In this document: in pieces, positions 47,646-57,509 of the stretch | How positions within the stretch are numbered: the stretch's first letter is position 1 | How the letters are laid out: each line of letters begins with the position of its first letter | Assembly (NCBI RefSeq): GCF_900637855.1 | Contig: NZ_LR134440.1 | Location: 992,001-1,056,000 of the forward strand | DNA: 64,000 bases | Direction: 5' to 3' | From: Neisseria animaloris | GTDB lineage: Bacteria; Pseudomonadota; Gammaproteobacteria; Burkholderiales; Neisseriaceae | The notes under the pieces: generated by a model | Told to the model about the DNA's origin: nothing | The model's database searches: none | Seen by the model: the letters and a program-made list of their open reading frames with translations, nothing else | Made by a program: the position numbers and the translations under genes

Positions 47646-48113
47646 TCAACACTTGCCAGGGGTATTTCGATACAAAGCTACAACAATAGCCGCTTGGTGT
47701 TTTTTCCACTCCAGAGGAATAACAAATGATCTGCCATGACGAGGAAGCATAATCTCATCAGGAGCACCACGAATAACGATAGGCACGGAAATTTCAAATT
47801 TCTCGCCAAATTCACTGCGTGCATTTCCCGCAATCGTATTGGCAACCTCACCTACCAAATCCATAACGTTTTCTTCAGAAATATCGCTTTCCCCCATCAG
47901 CTCAAGCAAACGCCCTACCATGTTTTCCGGAGAAGTAAAATAAACAACCCCTTTATTACGGCCTGAGATAGTAATTACTCCTGAATAATGTTGAGCCGCC
48001 GGCATAGTATTTTCAACAAGATAAGGCGTACCAATAAAAATTTCTTCACCGGCAACTTGATTAAAATACTTTTGCACACCTTCTAAAAACACCTGTAATT
48101 GTGTTTCTTTCAT
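47646..48113 (-). CDS. cheX: CheX-family CheY-P phosphatase
   Basis: 155 residues. The catalytic ExxN motif is E89-V-A-N92 in DLVGEVANTIAGNAR, and SPENMVGRLLELM and the C-terminal strand pattern fit CheX/CheC. It should remove phosphate from the CheY-like regulator, whose stop is one base before this start. Third gene of the kinase-CheY-CheX unit. No flagellar genes are near. Confidence 0.9.
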   Translation of the reverse strand: MKETQLQVFLEGVQKYFNQVAGEEIFIGTPYLVENTMPAAQHYSGVITISGRNKGVVYFTSPENMVGRLLELMGESDISEENVMDLVGEVANTIAGNARSEFGEKFEISVPIVIRGAPDEIMLPRHGRSFVIPLEWKKHQAAIVVALYRNTPGKC

Positions 48114-48114
48114 C

Positions 48115-48480
48115 TTACAATCCTTCTGACATTTCCTTTAATGCCTCAAATAAGTCATCGTCGGTAAAAGGTTTATAAAGAAACCCTCGCGCGCCGTATT
48201 CCAAAGCCTTAATACCCGTAGCTTTATCCGCAAGTGCGGAAATCACTAAAATATTGGCATTTTCATCAATGTCCATAATATTTTGGATACAAGCGAGCCC
48301 GTCCATTTCCGGCATTGTCAGATCCATGGTTACCAAGTTGGGACGCAATATATCGTATAGCTGTACAGCATCTTTACCGTTGGCCGCCGTTGCAACTACT
48401 TCAAATTCCATACTCTCCGAACCGCGGGTAATACGTTTACGGATAACGTTGGAATCATCTACAACCATAACTGTGAGCAT
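48115..48480 (-). CDS. cheY: Single-domain response regulator (CheY-like)
   Basis: 121 residues, receiver domain only. Acidic pocket Asp8/Asp9, phospho-acceptor Asp53 (TMDLTMPEMDG), switch Ser81 and Lys103 (YKPF) are present. No output domain, so it acts by protein binding like CheY. Second gene of the unit, with the kinase upstream and CheX downstream. Confidence 0.93.
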   Translation of the reverse strand: MLTVMVVDDSNVIRKRITRGSESMEFEVVATAANGKDAVQLYDILRPNLVTMDLTMPEMDGLACIQNIMDIDENANILVISALADKATGIKALEYGARGFLYKPFTDDDLFEALKEMSEGL

Positions 48481-48511
48481 TATTTTTCCTCAAAAAATTT
48501 AGTTTTAAATC

Positions 48512-50725
48512 TTATATTCGTTTAGGCACTGTTAATGTAACCCGTGTATATGCATCTGCACGGGTTGCCAAAGCAATTCTCCCCTTCATTTGCTTAATAC
48601 GATCACTGATAATATCCATTCCTACCCCGCGTCCTGCGTCTTGATTGCTTCCTTCCATAGTGGAGAAACCATGTATAAATATTTTTTGAATCAGACTTCT
48701 GGTATCCAGCTTAGCCGCTTCGTCTTTCGAATACATACCCCGTTCAACTAACTTGCTGCGGATAAGTTCGGTATTGATACCGGCACCGTCATCTTCGACA
48801 ATCAGCCTGATAGAATCACCTTCCTCTTTCATCTCCATCCGAACATGTCCGGTAGACAATTTATGTTTATTCAAACGTATTTCAGGATTCTCAATACCAT
48901 GCACTACCGCATTACGAAGTAATTGCACGGCCAACTCACGCAACTGGGTTTTAATAGTCATATTAATGCTCATATTATCCATACCCAAACAGCTAAAATC
49001 GACACGCTTGCCACAACGCTGAGACAACTCCTCTGCATATTTCGTCAATTGGCTCTTAGCTGGCTCCGGATTGGCTGCTTGGCGGCTTGCAGCTATTGAT
49101 CTGCCGACTCTGCCTGTATTTCCTTCTTGACCGGAAATATGATTAATCCGCTTATTCAAATCTTCAATAGTTTGTGTCAGGCTAAACAACTCTTCCAGAG
49201 AAACAGTTAAAGTTAGGAAATCCTCACCATTAAGCATTTTCTTATTTTGCAACTCTTTCAAACTGGTTTCCAAATTTTCTGCAATCGATACGAATCCATG
49301 TAAATTTAATGAACTTGCATCGCCTTTTAAGCCATGCACCTCTCTGAAAATTGTCCGCAGTTTGGTGAAAAATTCGGCCTGTGCTTTTACGGGTTGCTTT
49401 AGTACTTCATTAATGTTGTTGTTACGCTTCTTGGTATTTTCAATAAAGTCAGTCAGCAATTGTGGATCTGCTTTCAAAATAAAAGTAAGCATTTCCATTT
49501 GCAAATCATTTTGCTCACGCTCCTTGGTAATTTTTTCTTCAAGCAATACCGCATTGGTAACATCACTCACACTAACCAACACCCGCACAATTTCTTCGTT
49601 GTCATAAACCCTGTTGAATTTAAAATCCAAATAGCGTTTTTCTTTTACACCGGATTCATTCATCACATTCATCGGACTATGGATTAAAGGATTCAAACTG
49701 GCAATCAAACGTTCTTTTGTACGCGGATTATATAGTTGTTGGACAAAGCTGCCCGCAGTCTCCAAATCTTCCGGATTTGCCACCATGTCGGACAATACGC
49801 TCAACATATTCTGTCCGCCAAGATTTTGCTTGCCCCACAAACGCTCCAATTCACTTGAATATTGCGAACCAATATTTAAATCTTTATCCAACAGAAAAAG
49901 GCCGTTGTTAATAGTTTGCATGATTTCTGTATTTTCACGCCGAGCGACAGCGGCAGCCAAATCCGCCTTCCCTAAGCGACGCATAAAGAAGCCGACAAAA
50001 AACAAGAAATAAAGAAGCGATAAAGCGATACCCGAAATCTGAATCCACCGCAGCAACGCTGCTTTTTCAGTAATATCTTCATTAAGCCCGACAATAATCT
50101 CATCAATGCCTTCATAAAGAGCATCCTGGTTATCGCTCGCAAATGTCGAAACCTTTCTGGCAAACTCCATATTTTGATTTGAAGCAACAGAATATTTGAC
50201 CGCATCGTCAATTAAAGAATTGTAGTCTTTCCAGATACCCTGTACTTTTTGCAAAGACTGTCGTGTATCCCCTACTTTCAGGGGAGCCACACTGTTGAAT
50301 CCTTCAACAACATCATAAGCACCGCCTTTATCCAATACATTCAAGAGGTTTTTAGCAACTTTCTGATATTCATCCAACAGCTTTTGCTTTTCAACCTGCA
50401 ATGCAATATATTCGGGATCATTTGCAGCCTCAATATTGCCGCCTGCATCGCCATTTGTTTCTACTTCAGTTGTCTCAGGAATAAGTTTTTCCATACTCAA
50501 TAACTGCAATGATTGAGTAATCGTTAACATATCGTAGACAGTATCGCTTAACGTACCTGCCACATCAATTTGCAATTGGCTTCTTTGGATTTGTCCTGAA
50601 ATACGATAACCTGCAAACATTAGGCCTGAAACAAATAACAGAAATAATGCAATCGAAATAATTACATTCCGATAACGTTTAAATGAAAATTTTTGCTCAT
50701 TGAAGGTTTTTTGGGCGTTATCCAT
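48512..50725 (-). CDS. CheA-like membrane histidine kinase with HPt domain
   Basis: 737 residues from the ATG at 50725 (GGGGAAG 6 bases upstream). Membrane spans at 21-41 and 227-249 enclose an extracytoplasmic sensor domain. A PAS-like region (about 260-390) follows, then an HPt domain with the phosphorylated His464 (REVHGLKGDA). The kinase domain has the CheA-type N box (LLRNAVVHGIE, Asn605), G1 (DDGAGI) and G2 (GRGVGMDII). There is no dimerisation P3 or CheW-binding P5 domain. So it is a CheA catalytic core with its own membrane sensor instead of receptors and CheW. Upstream of CheY and CheX. Confidence 0.88.
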   Translation of the reverse strand: MDNAQKTFNEQKFSFKRYRNVIISIALFLLFVSGLMFAGYRISGQIQRSQLQIDVAGTLSDTVYDMLTITQSLQLLSMEKLIPETTEVETNGDAGGNIEAANDPEYIALQVEKQKLLDEYQKVAKNLLNVLDKGGAYDVVEGFNSVAPLKVGDTRQSLQKVQGIWKDYNSLIDDAVKYSVASNQNMEFARKVSTFASDNQDALYEGIDEIIVGLNEDITEKAALLRWIQISGIALSLLYFLFFVGFFMRRLGKADLAAAVARRENTEIMQTINNGLFLLDKDLNIGSQYSSELERLWGKQNLGGQNMLSVLSDMVANPEDLETAGSFVQQLYNPRTKERLIASLNPLIHSPMNVMNESGVKEKRYLDFKFNRVYDNEEIVRVLVSVSDVTNAVLLEEKITKEREQNDLQMEMLTFILKADPQLLTDFIENTKKRNNNINEVLKQPVKAQAEFFTKLRTIFREVHGLKGDASSLNLHGFVSIAENLETSLKELQNKKMLNGEDFLTLTVSLEELFSLTQTIEDLNKRINHISGQEGNTGRVGRSIAASRQAANPEPAKSQLTKYAEELSQRCGKRVDFSCLGMDNMSINMTIKTQLRELAVQLLRNAVVHGIENPEIRLNKHKLSTGHVRMEMKEEGDSIRLIVEDDGAGINTELIRSKLVERGMYSKDEAAKLDTRSLIQKIFIHGFSTMEGSNQDAGRGVGMDIISDRIKQMKGRIALATRADAYTRVTLTVPKRI

Positions 50726-51157
50726 AAATCTTCCCCTACAAAACTTAGAAATGAGACCGTTACCGGCCAAGCAGCCTGTTACGACATCACACGAAAGGTC
50801 GAGAGATAGCTTTGTTTAATAATCATGTTCCCCGCAAGCTTCTCTTCTTAAATTAAGAAGCTAATATACCAAACAATTTTACCGACTTCAGCAATGTCAT
50901 TAAAATTATCTGACTGGGGTAAAGTTCTAAAGTTCATACTCTTATTAGAATCAATAGTTTTTGTTGCTATGCACACTGAAACTTTTTTGTTGTAAAACAC
51001 ATACAATTGTTAACCATAATTAACAAAATTTACAAACTCAAAACATTTTATGCTATTCAAATAAAATCATAATCTTAACACATGTTTCTATGTGAATTAC
51101 AAAATCTTGATAACAAATTTTATTGATTCAGCTTCTTTTGCCTATTGCAAAATAACA
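50726..51157. other. AT-rich intergenic region upstream of the CheA-like gene
   Basis: About 430 bases with no gene-like frame. It holds an AT-rich inverted repeat near 50838-50865 (TTCTTAA with TTAAGAA) that may be a binding site, and a TTAATTATGG-like stretch near 51010. The kinase promoter should lie here. Confidence 0.5.
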
Positions 51158-51191
51158 AAAAAGCCTTTGCTCAATAAACAAAGGCTTTTTC
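51158..51191. terminator. Bidirectional terminator downstream of rpmG
   Basis: AAAAAGCCTTTG and CAAAGGCTTTTT with T-runs on both strands. It is not made of uptake sequences. Confidence 0.88.
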
Positions 51192-51216
51192 ATATTTATT
51201 TAGAAACAAAATTACT

Positions 51217-51372
51217 TTATTTCAATTTGGTTTCTTTGTAAATAACGTGTTTCCGAGCTACCGGATCAAATTTTTTGATCTCCAGTTTGCCAGGCATAGT
51301 ACGTTTGTTTTTGGTAGTGGTATAAAAATGACCAGTACCGGCAGACGATTCCAGTTTGATTTTATCGCGCAT
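51217..51372 (-). CDS. rpmG: 50S ribosomal protein L33
   Basis: 51 residues beginning [20 protein letters not shown], the L33 signature. It has no zinc cysteines. It follows rpmB by 29 bases, the standard pair. Confidence 0.97.
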   Translation of the reverse strand: MRDKIKLESSAGTGHFYTTTKNKRTMPGKLEIKKFDPVARKHVIYKETKLK

Positions 51373-51401
51373 TGCAGTATTCCTTAATCAAAATATTTAA
51401 A

Positions 51402-51635
51402 TTAAGCTTCGCCGCGAGCACGCAAATCAGCCAAAACGGCATCAATGCCTACTTTGTCGATAGTACGCAACGCAGCACTTGATACGCGCAGGCGAACCCA
51501 GCGGTTTTCACTCTCTACCCAAAAACGACGTGATTGCAAGTTAGGCAAAAAACGACGTTTGGTTTTGTTGTTGGCATGTGATACGTTATTGCCAGACATC
51601 GGGCGTTTACCGGTCACTTTGCAAACTCGTGCCAT
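51402..51635 (-). CDS. rpmB: 50S ribosomal protein L28
   Basis: 77 residues from the ATG at 51635 ([17 protein letters not shown]). The longer frame from 51701 is not used. [17 protein letters not shown] and [13 protein letters not shown] are conserved in L28. First gene of rpmB-rpmG. Confidence 0.98.
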   Translation of the reverse strand: MARVCKVTGKRPMSGNNVSHANNKTKRRFLPNLQSRRFWVESENRWVRLRVSSAALRTIDKVGIDAVLADLRARGEA

Positions 51636-51907
51636 GGTTAGTCTCCAAACTTCTAAAATAGTAAAACGCGATTTATACCATAAAAAGCAGTTTCTGTTCA
51701 AGTTCGTTTTTAAAACGGTTACGCTTTTACGATAACAATATATAAAAATGTTGTTTCTCTAAAACATAGAACGGCAAGATTCCGAATGATAATATACAGA
51801 ACAAGTCCGATGTGTAAGCGAAGTATTTATTAATCAATTGAATCGATACGTAAGGCTCTGTATGCTTTATAAAATGATTCGGCTTATCGGCATACGCAAT
51901 CTTTACC

Positions 51908-51942
51908 AAAGGCCGTCTGAAAATGGTTTTCAGACGGCCTTT
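51908..51942. terminator. Uptake-sequence terminator after purH
   Basis: AAAGGCCGTCTGAA and its inverse, 15 bases after the purH stop. Confidence 0.82.
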
Positions 51943-51956
51943 GGTGTTTCTGAACA

Positions 51957-53534
51957 TCAATGACGGAAGTGGCGGATTCCGGTCAATACCATTGCAATAT
52001 CATGCTCATCTGCAGCGGCAAAAACCTCTTCATCACGCATTGAACCGCCCGGATGAATAATGGCTTTGATACCTTGCTCCGCAATGACATCGATACCGTC
52101 ACGGAAGGGGAAAAAGGCATCAGATGCGGCACAGGCACCGTTTAGATCAAAACCGCCGTCTCGGGCTTTACGCGCGGCAATACGGGTCGAATCGACACGA
52201 CTCATCTGGCCCGCTCCGATGCCATAGGTTTGACCGCCTTTGCCGAATACGATGGCGTTGGATTTGACGAATTTGGCCACATTCCACACAAACATCAAAT
52301 CTTGCCATTCCTGCTCGGTAGGCTGGCGCTTCGATACCACTTTTAAATCCTCGCGCTTGATGCGGTGGATATCGGGTGTTTGCACCAGAAGCCCTCCGCC
52401 GACACGTTTCAACTCGAAGCGATTGGCTCCGACCAAAAGAGGCACTTCCAACACCCGCACGTTTTTCTTGGCTGCGATGATTTCTTTCGCTTTATCAGTA
52501 AATTTAGGTGCCATCAACACTTCGAGGAACTGGCCGGTAACGGCTTCCACCGTATCGGCATCCACTTCCCGATTAAACGCGATAATGCCGCCGAATGCGC
52601 TGGTAGTATCAGTGGCAAACGCTAATTTGTAAGCGGTCAGCGTATCATTTGCCACGGCCACTCCGCACGGATTGGCGTGTTTCACAATCACGCAGGCGGG
52701 TTGGTCGAATGCTTTTACGGCCTCCCAAGCGGCATCTGCGTCGGCGATGTTGTTGTATGACAATTCTTTTCCCTGCAATTGGCTGTATGCGGAAAGGCTG
52801 CCCGCAGCGGGATAAAGGTCGCGGTAAAACGCGGCCTGCTGATGCGGGTTTTCACCATAGCGCATTTCCTGCACTTTAACCCAGCTTTGGTTGATTTGGT
52901 TCGGAAACTCGTTTACTTCAGGCTCACCGGACAGTTTTTCATCCGACACGCTGGTTAAGTAGTTGGAAATCATGCCGTCGTATTGGGCGGTGTGGCTGAA
53001 TGCTTTGCAAGAAAGGTTGAAACGGGTTTTGTCGCTCAATATTCCGCCGTTGCTTTGCAGCTCTTCAACCACTTTTTCGAAGTCGCCGTTATCGGTAACG
53101 ATGGCGACATGTTTCCAGTTTTTAGCAGCAGAACGCACCATGGTGGGGCCGCCGATATCGATGTTTTCAATCGCATCTTCCAAGGTGCAGCCCGGTTTGG
53201 CTATGGTGGCAGCAAAAGGATAAAGATTCACGCATACCAAGTCGATGGTATCGATACCGTGTTCTTTCATTTTGGTAACGTGTTCGTCTAAATCGCGGCG
53301 GCCCAGAATACCGCCGTGGATTTTCGGATGCAGTGTTTTCACGCGGCCGTCGAGCATTTCGGGGAAACCAGTATAGTCGGCCACTTCGATAGCCGGCACA
53401 CCGGCATCGGCCAGCATTTTGGCAGTACCGCCGGTAGACAGAATTTCAACACCCAGCTTAGTTAAAGCTTGGGCAAATTCAACAACACCTGTTTTGTCAG
53501 ACAAACTGATCAACGCTCTTTTTACTGCTGCCAT
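51957..53534 (-). CDS. purH: Bifunctional AICAR transformylase/IMP cyclohydrolase
   Basis: 525 residues. It catalyses the last two steps of IMP synthesis. Residues 1-200 are the MGS-like cyclohydrolase domain ([11 protein letters not shown]), the rest the transformylase domain ([38 protein letters not shown]). It lies 83 bases after fis, same strand. Confidence 0.98.
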   Translation of the reverse strand: MAAVKRALISLSDKTGVVEFAQALTKLGVEILSTGGTAKMLADAGVPAIEVADYTGFPEMLDGRVKTLHPKIHGGILGRRDLDEHVTKMKEHGIDTIDLVCVNLYPFAATIAKPGCTLEDAIENIDIGGPTMVRSAAKNWKHVAIVTDNGDFEKVVEELQSNGGILSDKTRFNLSCKAFSHTAQYDGMISNYLTSVSDEKLSGEPEVNEFPNQINQSWVKVQEMRYGENPHQQAAFYRDLYPAAGSLSAYSQLQGKELSYNNIADADAAWEAVKAFDQPACVIVKHANPCGVAVANDTLTAYKLAFATDTTSAFGGIIAFNREVDADTVEAVTGQFLEVLMAPKFTDKAKEIIAAKKNVRVLEVPLLVGANRFELKRVGGGLLVQTPDIHRIKREDLKVVSKRQPTEQEWQDLMFVWNVAKFVKSNAIVFGKGGQTYGIGAGQMSRVDSTRIAARKARDGGFDLNGACAASDAFFPFRDGIDVIAEQGIKAIIHPGGSMRDEEVFAAADEHDIAMVLTGIRHFRH

Positions 53535-53617
53535 GTTTCCATTTCCTTTTGACTAGGCAATATAAAAAATTAAAAGCAGGCCGGTTTCTTGGTAAAAACC
53601 CTCCTGCCTATCGAACA

Positions 53618-53860
53618 TTATTCGATTAACCCGTGCTGCAACAGCTTTTTCCGTAAAGTATTACGGTTCAACCCCAGCATAACCGCTGCCTTCGACTGGT
53701 TGCCGCCGCATTCCGACATCACGCATTCCAACAGTGGTTTTTCCACTTGGTGCAACACCATGTCGTAAACTGCACAAGGCACTTCTCCGTTTAAATCTCT
53801 AAAATACTGCTTCAAATTTTGCTCGATGCAATGAGCAATATCAGGAATATTGTTTTTCAT
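53618..53860 (-). CDS. fis: DNA-binding protein Fis
   Basis: 80 residues from the ATG at 53860; the open frame runs 20 codons longer but without a ribosome site. The C-terminal helix-turn-helix (GGNQSKAAVMLGLNRNTLRKKL) is the Fis/NtrC type. Shorter than E. coli Fis (98) but usual for Neisseria. Fis bends DNA and tunes stable-RNA promoters. It is followed by purH. In enterobacteria dusB precedes fis directly; here dusB lies one gene upstream. Confidence 0.92.
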   Translation of the reverse strand: MKNNIPDIAHCIEQNLKQYFRDLNGEVPCAVYDMVLHQVEKPLLECVMSECGGNQSKAAVMLGLNRNTLRKKLLQHGLIE

Positions 53861-53895
53861 AACAGCTTCTTTATTATTGATTATTGCAAACAGGC

Positions 53896-53936
53896 TTTTC
53901 AGACGGCCTCTCAAATACACAGGCCGTCTGAAAAAA
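53896..53936. terminator. Uptake-sequence hairpin between the LysE gene and fis
   Basis: TTTTCAGACGGCCT and AGGCCGTCTGAAAA with a 15-base loop, just past the exporter stop. It separates the exporter from fis. Confidence 0.72.
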
Positions 53937-53941
53937 CTTCA

Positions 53942-54565
53942 TCAACGGCCGGTAATCACTTTTACACCTAACAACACCAGCAGGCCGCCGCATAGTCGGT
54001 CTATCCAATGCCCGACACGCCGGAAACGGCGGTTAACTGCGGGCATGGAGAGCATGCAGGAAACAGCGGCAAACCATAAAAACAGGATAACCGCCATCCA
54101 TGCGCCGTAAACAGCAAGTTGCCATGCAGGCATATCGGGGGAAAGCACAACGGTAAACAATGAAAGCATAAATACGACGGCTTTCGGATTCAGCACGTTA
54201 CATAAAAAACCGCGCCGTATGGTTTTAAATGCCGGCTCGGTTGCCAACGCTTCCCGCCTGATTTCCGTAGCGGTTTGCGCTTGCACGTGCAAGCCTTTGA
54301 TGCCGATGTAAATCAGGTAGGATCCGCCGATGATTTTTACCGCCAGCAATAGATTTTCCGAATGGGTGACAACCGCAGTCAATCCCAACACCGAGTAAAC
54401 CATATGTACGCCGAATCCCAGCGCAATGCCCAAACTGGTAAGAATGCCCGCAGAACGGTTGCGGCATAGCGATTGCTGCGACACCAAGACAAAATCAGGC
54501 CCGGGCGAAGCCACCGCCAGCAGATGGATGCCGGTAATCACCCAAAAGCCCTGCCAAAAATCCAT
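53942..54565 (-). CDS. LysE/RhtB-family amino acid exporter
   Basis: 207 residues from the ATG at 54565 (AAGGAG 6 bases upstream); the longer frame starts in a basic stretch with no ribosome site. Six membrane helices. The N-terminal signature is SPGPDFVLVSQQSL and the fourth-helix motif is NPKAVVFMLSLF. Substrate unknown (amino acid or homoserine lactone type). Between dusB and fis on the same strand. Confidence 0.93.
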   Translation of the reverse strand: MDFWQGFWVITGIHLLAVASPGPDFVLVSQQSLCRNRSAGILTSLGIALGFGVHMVYSVLGLTAVVTHSENLLLAVKIIGGSYLIYIGIKGLHVQAQTATEIRREALATEPAFKTIRRGFLCNVLNPKAVVFMLSLFTVVLSPDMPAWQLAVYGAWMAVILFLWFAAVSCMLSMPAVNRRFRRVGHWIDRLCGGLLVLLGVKVITGR

Positions 54566-54707
54566 GATGTTTCTCCTTGGTTTATTTTTATTTTTGCTTT
54601 TTATTATGCCCGAACAACGGCACCGCTTTTTCTTTCCGAACAAGCCGTTTCAAAACCGCCGTTCTGCATGCCTCCACACTCTCGGCCGAACCTGTTTTCA
54701 GACGGCC

Positions 54708-55706
54708 TCAACGGTAGCCGCACACCCAACGGTCTGTTTTTTCTTGCAGCTTTTCCAGATACAGAGCCAATGCGTCGTATTGTTCTGCCGCACTGTCCAA
54801 ACGGTTGATTTCACGGCGGGCTGCTTCTCCATCGGGCATTTCGTCTATATACCACCCGATATGCTTGCGGGCGATGCGCACACCTGCGGTTTCGCCGTAA
54901 AAATCGTGCATGGCCCGAAGATGCTGCAGCACGGTTTCACTGCATTCCGCCACACTTAACGGTGCGGGTAAACTGCCGTGCTCCGTATAATGTTTCAAAT
55001 CGCGAAACAGCCACGGCCTGCCTTGTGCGCCCCGCCCTATCATCACGCCGTCCGCTCCGGTTTGTTTTAAGACAGCCTCGGCTTTCTGCGGGCTAGCAAT
55101 GTCGCCGTTTACCCATAAAGGTATGTTCAGACGGCCTTTCACTTCGGCAATCAAATCATAACTGGCTTCGCCCTTATACATCTGCGTACGTGTGCGCCCG
55201 TGTACAGCAAGTGCGGCGATGCCGGCATCTTCGGCGATTCGGGCGACAGTTAAAACATTTTTATGTTCGTCGTGCCAACCTAAACGGGTTTTCAGCGTTA
55301 CCGGCACATTGACGGCACCGACCACCGCATTCAGGATATCGGCCACCAACGGCTCGTTTTGCAGCAAAGCACTGCCAGCCAGCACGTTACACACCTTCTT
55401 TGCCGGACAACCCATATTGATATCGATTACCTGCGCTCCTTGTTCGACATTGTAACGTGCCGCATCCGCCATTTGTAACGGATCGCTGCCGGCAATCTGC
55501 ACGGCGATAACGCCGTTTTCTCCACTGAAATCACTACGGCGCAGGGTTTTGCGTGTGTGTCTGAGCGTCGGGTCACTAGTCAGCATTTCGCCTACCGCCC
55601 AACCTGCCCCGAAATCCCTGCAAAGCCTGCGGAACGGTTTGTCGGTAATGCCGGCCATCGGCGCTAATGCGATGGGGTTGTCGATAAAATATGCGCCGAT
55701 ATACAT
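54708..55706 (-). CDS. dusB: tRNA-dihydrouridine synthase, DusB type
   Basis: 332 residues from the ATG at 55706; a TTG 19 codons earlier is less likely. Flavin enzyme reducing uridine in the tRNA D loop. The FMN barrel is intact: LAPMAGITDKPFRRLC, QIAGSDP, DINMGCPAKKVCN with the catalytic Cys, HGRTRTQMY and MIGRGAQGRPWLF. The RKHIGWYI segment near the C-terminus is of the DusB branch. The partnership with fis fits DusB. Confidence 0.93.
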   Translation of the reverse strand: MYIGAYFIDNPIALAPMAGITDKPFRRLCRDFGAGWAVGEMLTSDPTLRHTRKTLRRSDFSGENGVIAVQIAGSDPLQMADAARYNVEQGAQVIDINMGCPAKKVCNVLAGSALLQNEPLVADILNAVVGAVNVPVTLKTRLGWHDEHKNVLTVARIAEDAGIAALAVHGRTRTQMYKGEASYDLIAEVKGRLNIPLWVNGDIASPQKAEAVLKQTGADGVMIGRGAQGRPWLFRDLKHYTEHGSLPAPLSVAECSETVLQHLRAMHDFYGETAGVRIARKHIGWYIDEMPDGEAARREINRLDSAAEQYDALALYLEKLQEKTDRWVCGYR

Positions 55707-55825
55707 AGGAAAACGGTCAGAAAGAGATTTGGAGATTGTACATTTTTTAAGCAGGCTTTCCAATCGGAAATTACCCTGCGGCAGGTAAATTTTGGCGGAG
55801 CGGGAAAGCAGATGCCCATAAGATA

Positions 55826-55856
55826 AAGCCGTCTGAAAACGTTTTCAGACGGCCTG
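55826..55856. terminator. Uptake-sequence terminator upstream of dusB
   Basis: AAGCCGTCTGAA and its inverse with a 4-base loop (TTTT/AACG), just past the stop of the 66-residue gene. Confidence 0.75.
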
Positions 55857-55880
55857 AGTGAGCTTAACAATAAACCGACC

Positions 55881-56081
55881 TCAGCGTCCGAACAATTCGG
55901 CAACCATTTTCACCTGTTCTTCAGTATAAGCCTCCCCGCCTATTTTTGCGGCCACGGCAAACTCGCCACTCAAGCCTTTCACCGTACAAACCTCCTGCCA
56001 ACCTTGCAGACGTTCTTCGTCCGTGCGTTCGTTTTTCAGACGGCGTACGGTTTGTACGGTTTCTTTAATTTGCCGGTTCAT
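55881..56081 (-). CDS. Small hypothetical protein downstream of pepP
   Basis: 66 residues from the ATG at 56081 (MNRQIKETVQTVRRLKNERT). Charged, helical N-terminal half, no signal or membrane segment, one Cys. It starts 10 bases after the pepP stop, so it is probably translated with pepP. No family is recognised. Confidence 0.68.
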   Translation of the reverse strand: MNRQIKETVQTVRRLKNERTDEERLQGWQEVCTVKGLSGEFAVAAKIGGEAYTEEQVKMVAELFGR

Positions 56082-56091
56082 GTTGCCCCGC

Positions 56092-57396
56092 TCAACCGCG
56101 CATGATTTCTTCGATTTCGGCAACTTCTTTCGGCACGGTAGCCGTATAAACTTCGCAGCCGTTTGCCGTTACGCAAACATTGTCTTCAATACGGATGCCG
56201 ATATTATGGAACGCTTCCGGCACATCATCGGCGGCATTCACGTAAATTCCGGGCTCGATGGTGGTGCACATACCCGGTTGCAACAATACGGGCTGGCCGT
56301 TGAACCACCTACCTCCGACATCATGTACGTCCAAGCCCACCCAATGCCCCAAACCATGCATGTAAAAACGTTGGTAGGCATTCGATTCGATATTACCCTC
56401 CACCGAACCTTGCAACAGTTTAAGATCCACCATGCCCTGCACCAGAATAGCCAAAGCACTGCGGTGAATATCTGCCCAGTTGATTCCGGGCTTAACTGCA
56501 TCAATCGCGGTTTTGTTTGCCGCCAGCACCACTTCGTAAAGATCTTTTTGGGCGGCGTTGAATTTGCCGTTCACCGGAAACGTACGGGTGATATCGCCCG
56601 CATAACCCTGATATTCGGCCCCCGCGTCAATCAGCAGCAAATCACCGTCTCTCAGCAAATCTTTATTTTCAACATAATGCAGGCAGCAGGCATTTTTTCC
56701 GCCGGCAACAATAGTGTTATAGGAAGGGAAACGTGCGCCGTGATGCATAAATTCATGCAATATTTCCGCCTCGATCTGCAATTCACCCATACCCGGCCGG
56801 GTTTTCTGCATGGCCCGGATATGCGCCAGCGCGCTGATTTGCCCTGCTTTCCTTAATAAATCGATTTCGCTGTCGTCTTTGATTAAGCGCATCGCATCCA
56901 ACAACACCGACAAATCGGCAAGCGTGTCGGGCGCATAAGTATTGGCCTGAATACGCTGCCCCGCCCCTTGCCGAACGCGGCTCCAATGCTGCATCAGCAC
57001 GCAGTCTTGTTCGGAATATTGCCCCCATAGCGCATATAAGCGGCGTTTGTTGGTAAGGGCTTCGGGAATATGGTCACTCCATTCGCTGATGCTGTAAGCC
57101 GCATCAAAATCAAAAACCTCGCGTGCCGCTTCGGGGCCGTAGCGGAAACCGTCCCACGTTTCGCGTAACGAATCTTTATCGCGGCAATAGAGCGTACTTG
57201 TTTGCGCCGTGCCGTCAAGCATCAACACCGCCTCGGTTTCGGGAAAACCGGTAAGGTAATGGAAATAACTGTCTTGGCGAAAAGGGAACGAAGTATCGTT
57301 GCTGCGACGCTGTTCAGGTGCTGAAAACAACACAGCAATGCTGTTGCGGCCGATTTGTTGCAGTAATTTGGCACGGCGTTCGGCAAAGGGTTCCAT
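56092..57396 (-). CDS. pepP: Xaa-Pro aminopeptidase
   Basis: 434 residues from the ATG at 57396 (MEPFAERRAKLLQQI). Removes N-terminal residues before proline. The N-terminal aminopeptidase P domain (APEQRRSNDTSFPFRQDSYF) is followed by a pita-bread metal domain with LLIDAGAEYQGYAGDITRTFP (Asp, Asp), HGLGHWVGLDVHD (His) and EPGIYV, ending in the Glu metal ligand RIEDNV. Confidence 0.95.
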   Translation of the reverse strand: MEPFAERRAKLLQQIGRNSIAVLFSAPEQRRSNDTSFPFRQDSYFHYLTGFPETEAVLMLDGTAQTSTLYCRDKDSLRETWDGFRYGPEAAREVFDFDAAYSISEWSDHIPEALTNKRRLYALWGQYSEQDCVLMQHWSRVRQGAGQRIQANTYAPDTLADLSVLLDAMRLIKDDSEIDLLRKAGQISALAHIRAMQKTRPGMGELQIEAEILHEFMHHGARFPSYNTIVAGGKNACCLHYVENKDLLRDGDLLLIDAGAEYQGYAGDITRTFPVNGKFNAAQKDLYEVVLAANKTAIDAVKPGINWADIHRSALAILVQGMVDLKLLQGSVEGNIESNAYQRFYMHGLGHWVGLDVHDVGGRWFNGQPVLLQPGMCTTIEPGIYVNAADDVPEAFHNIGIRIEDNVCVTANGCEVYTATVPKEVAEIEEIMRG

Positions 57397-57439
57397 AACA
57401 TGATTCTTTCTTATCCAACATATATAAATAGAAATGACA

Positions 57440-57500
57440 GAGGCCGTCTGAAAACATTTGCCCCGCAAAAACTGCACCACGCTTATTTTCAGACGGCCTG
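57440..57500 (-). terminator. Uptake-sequence hairpin between the VanZ-like gene and pepP
   Basis: GAGGCCGTCTGAAAA and TTTTCAGACGGCCTG with a 33-base loop. Confidence 0.6.
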
Positions 57501-57509
57501 AAATCTTTA

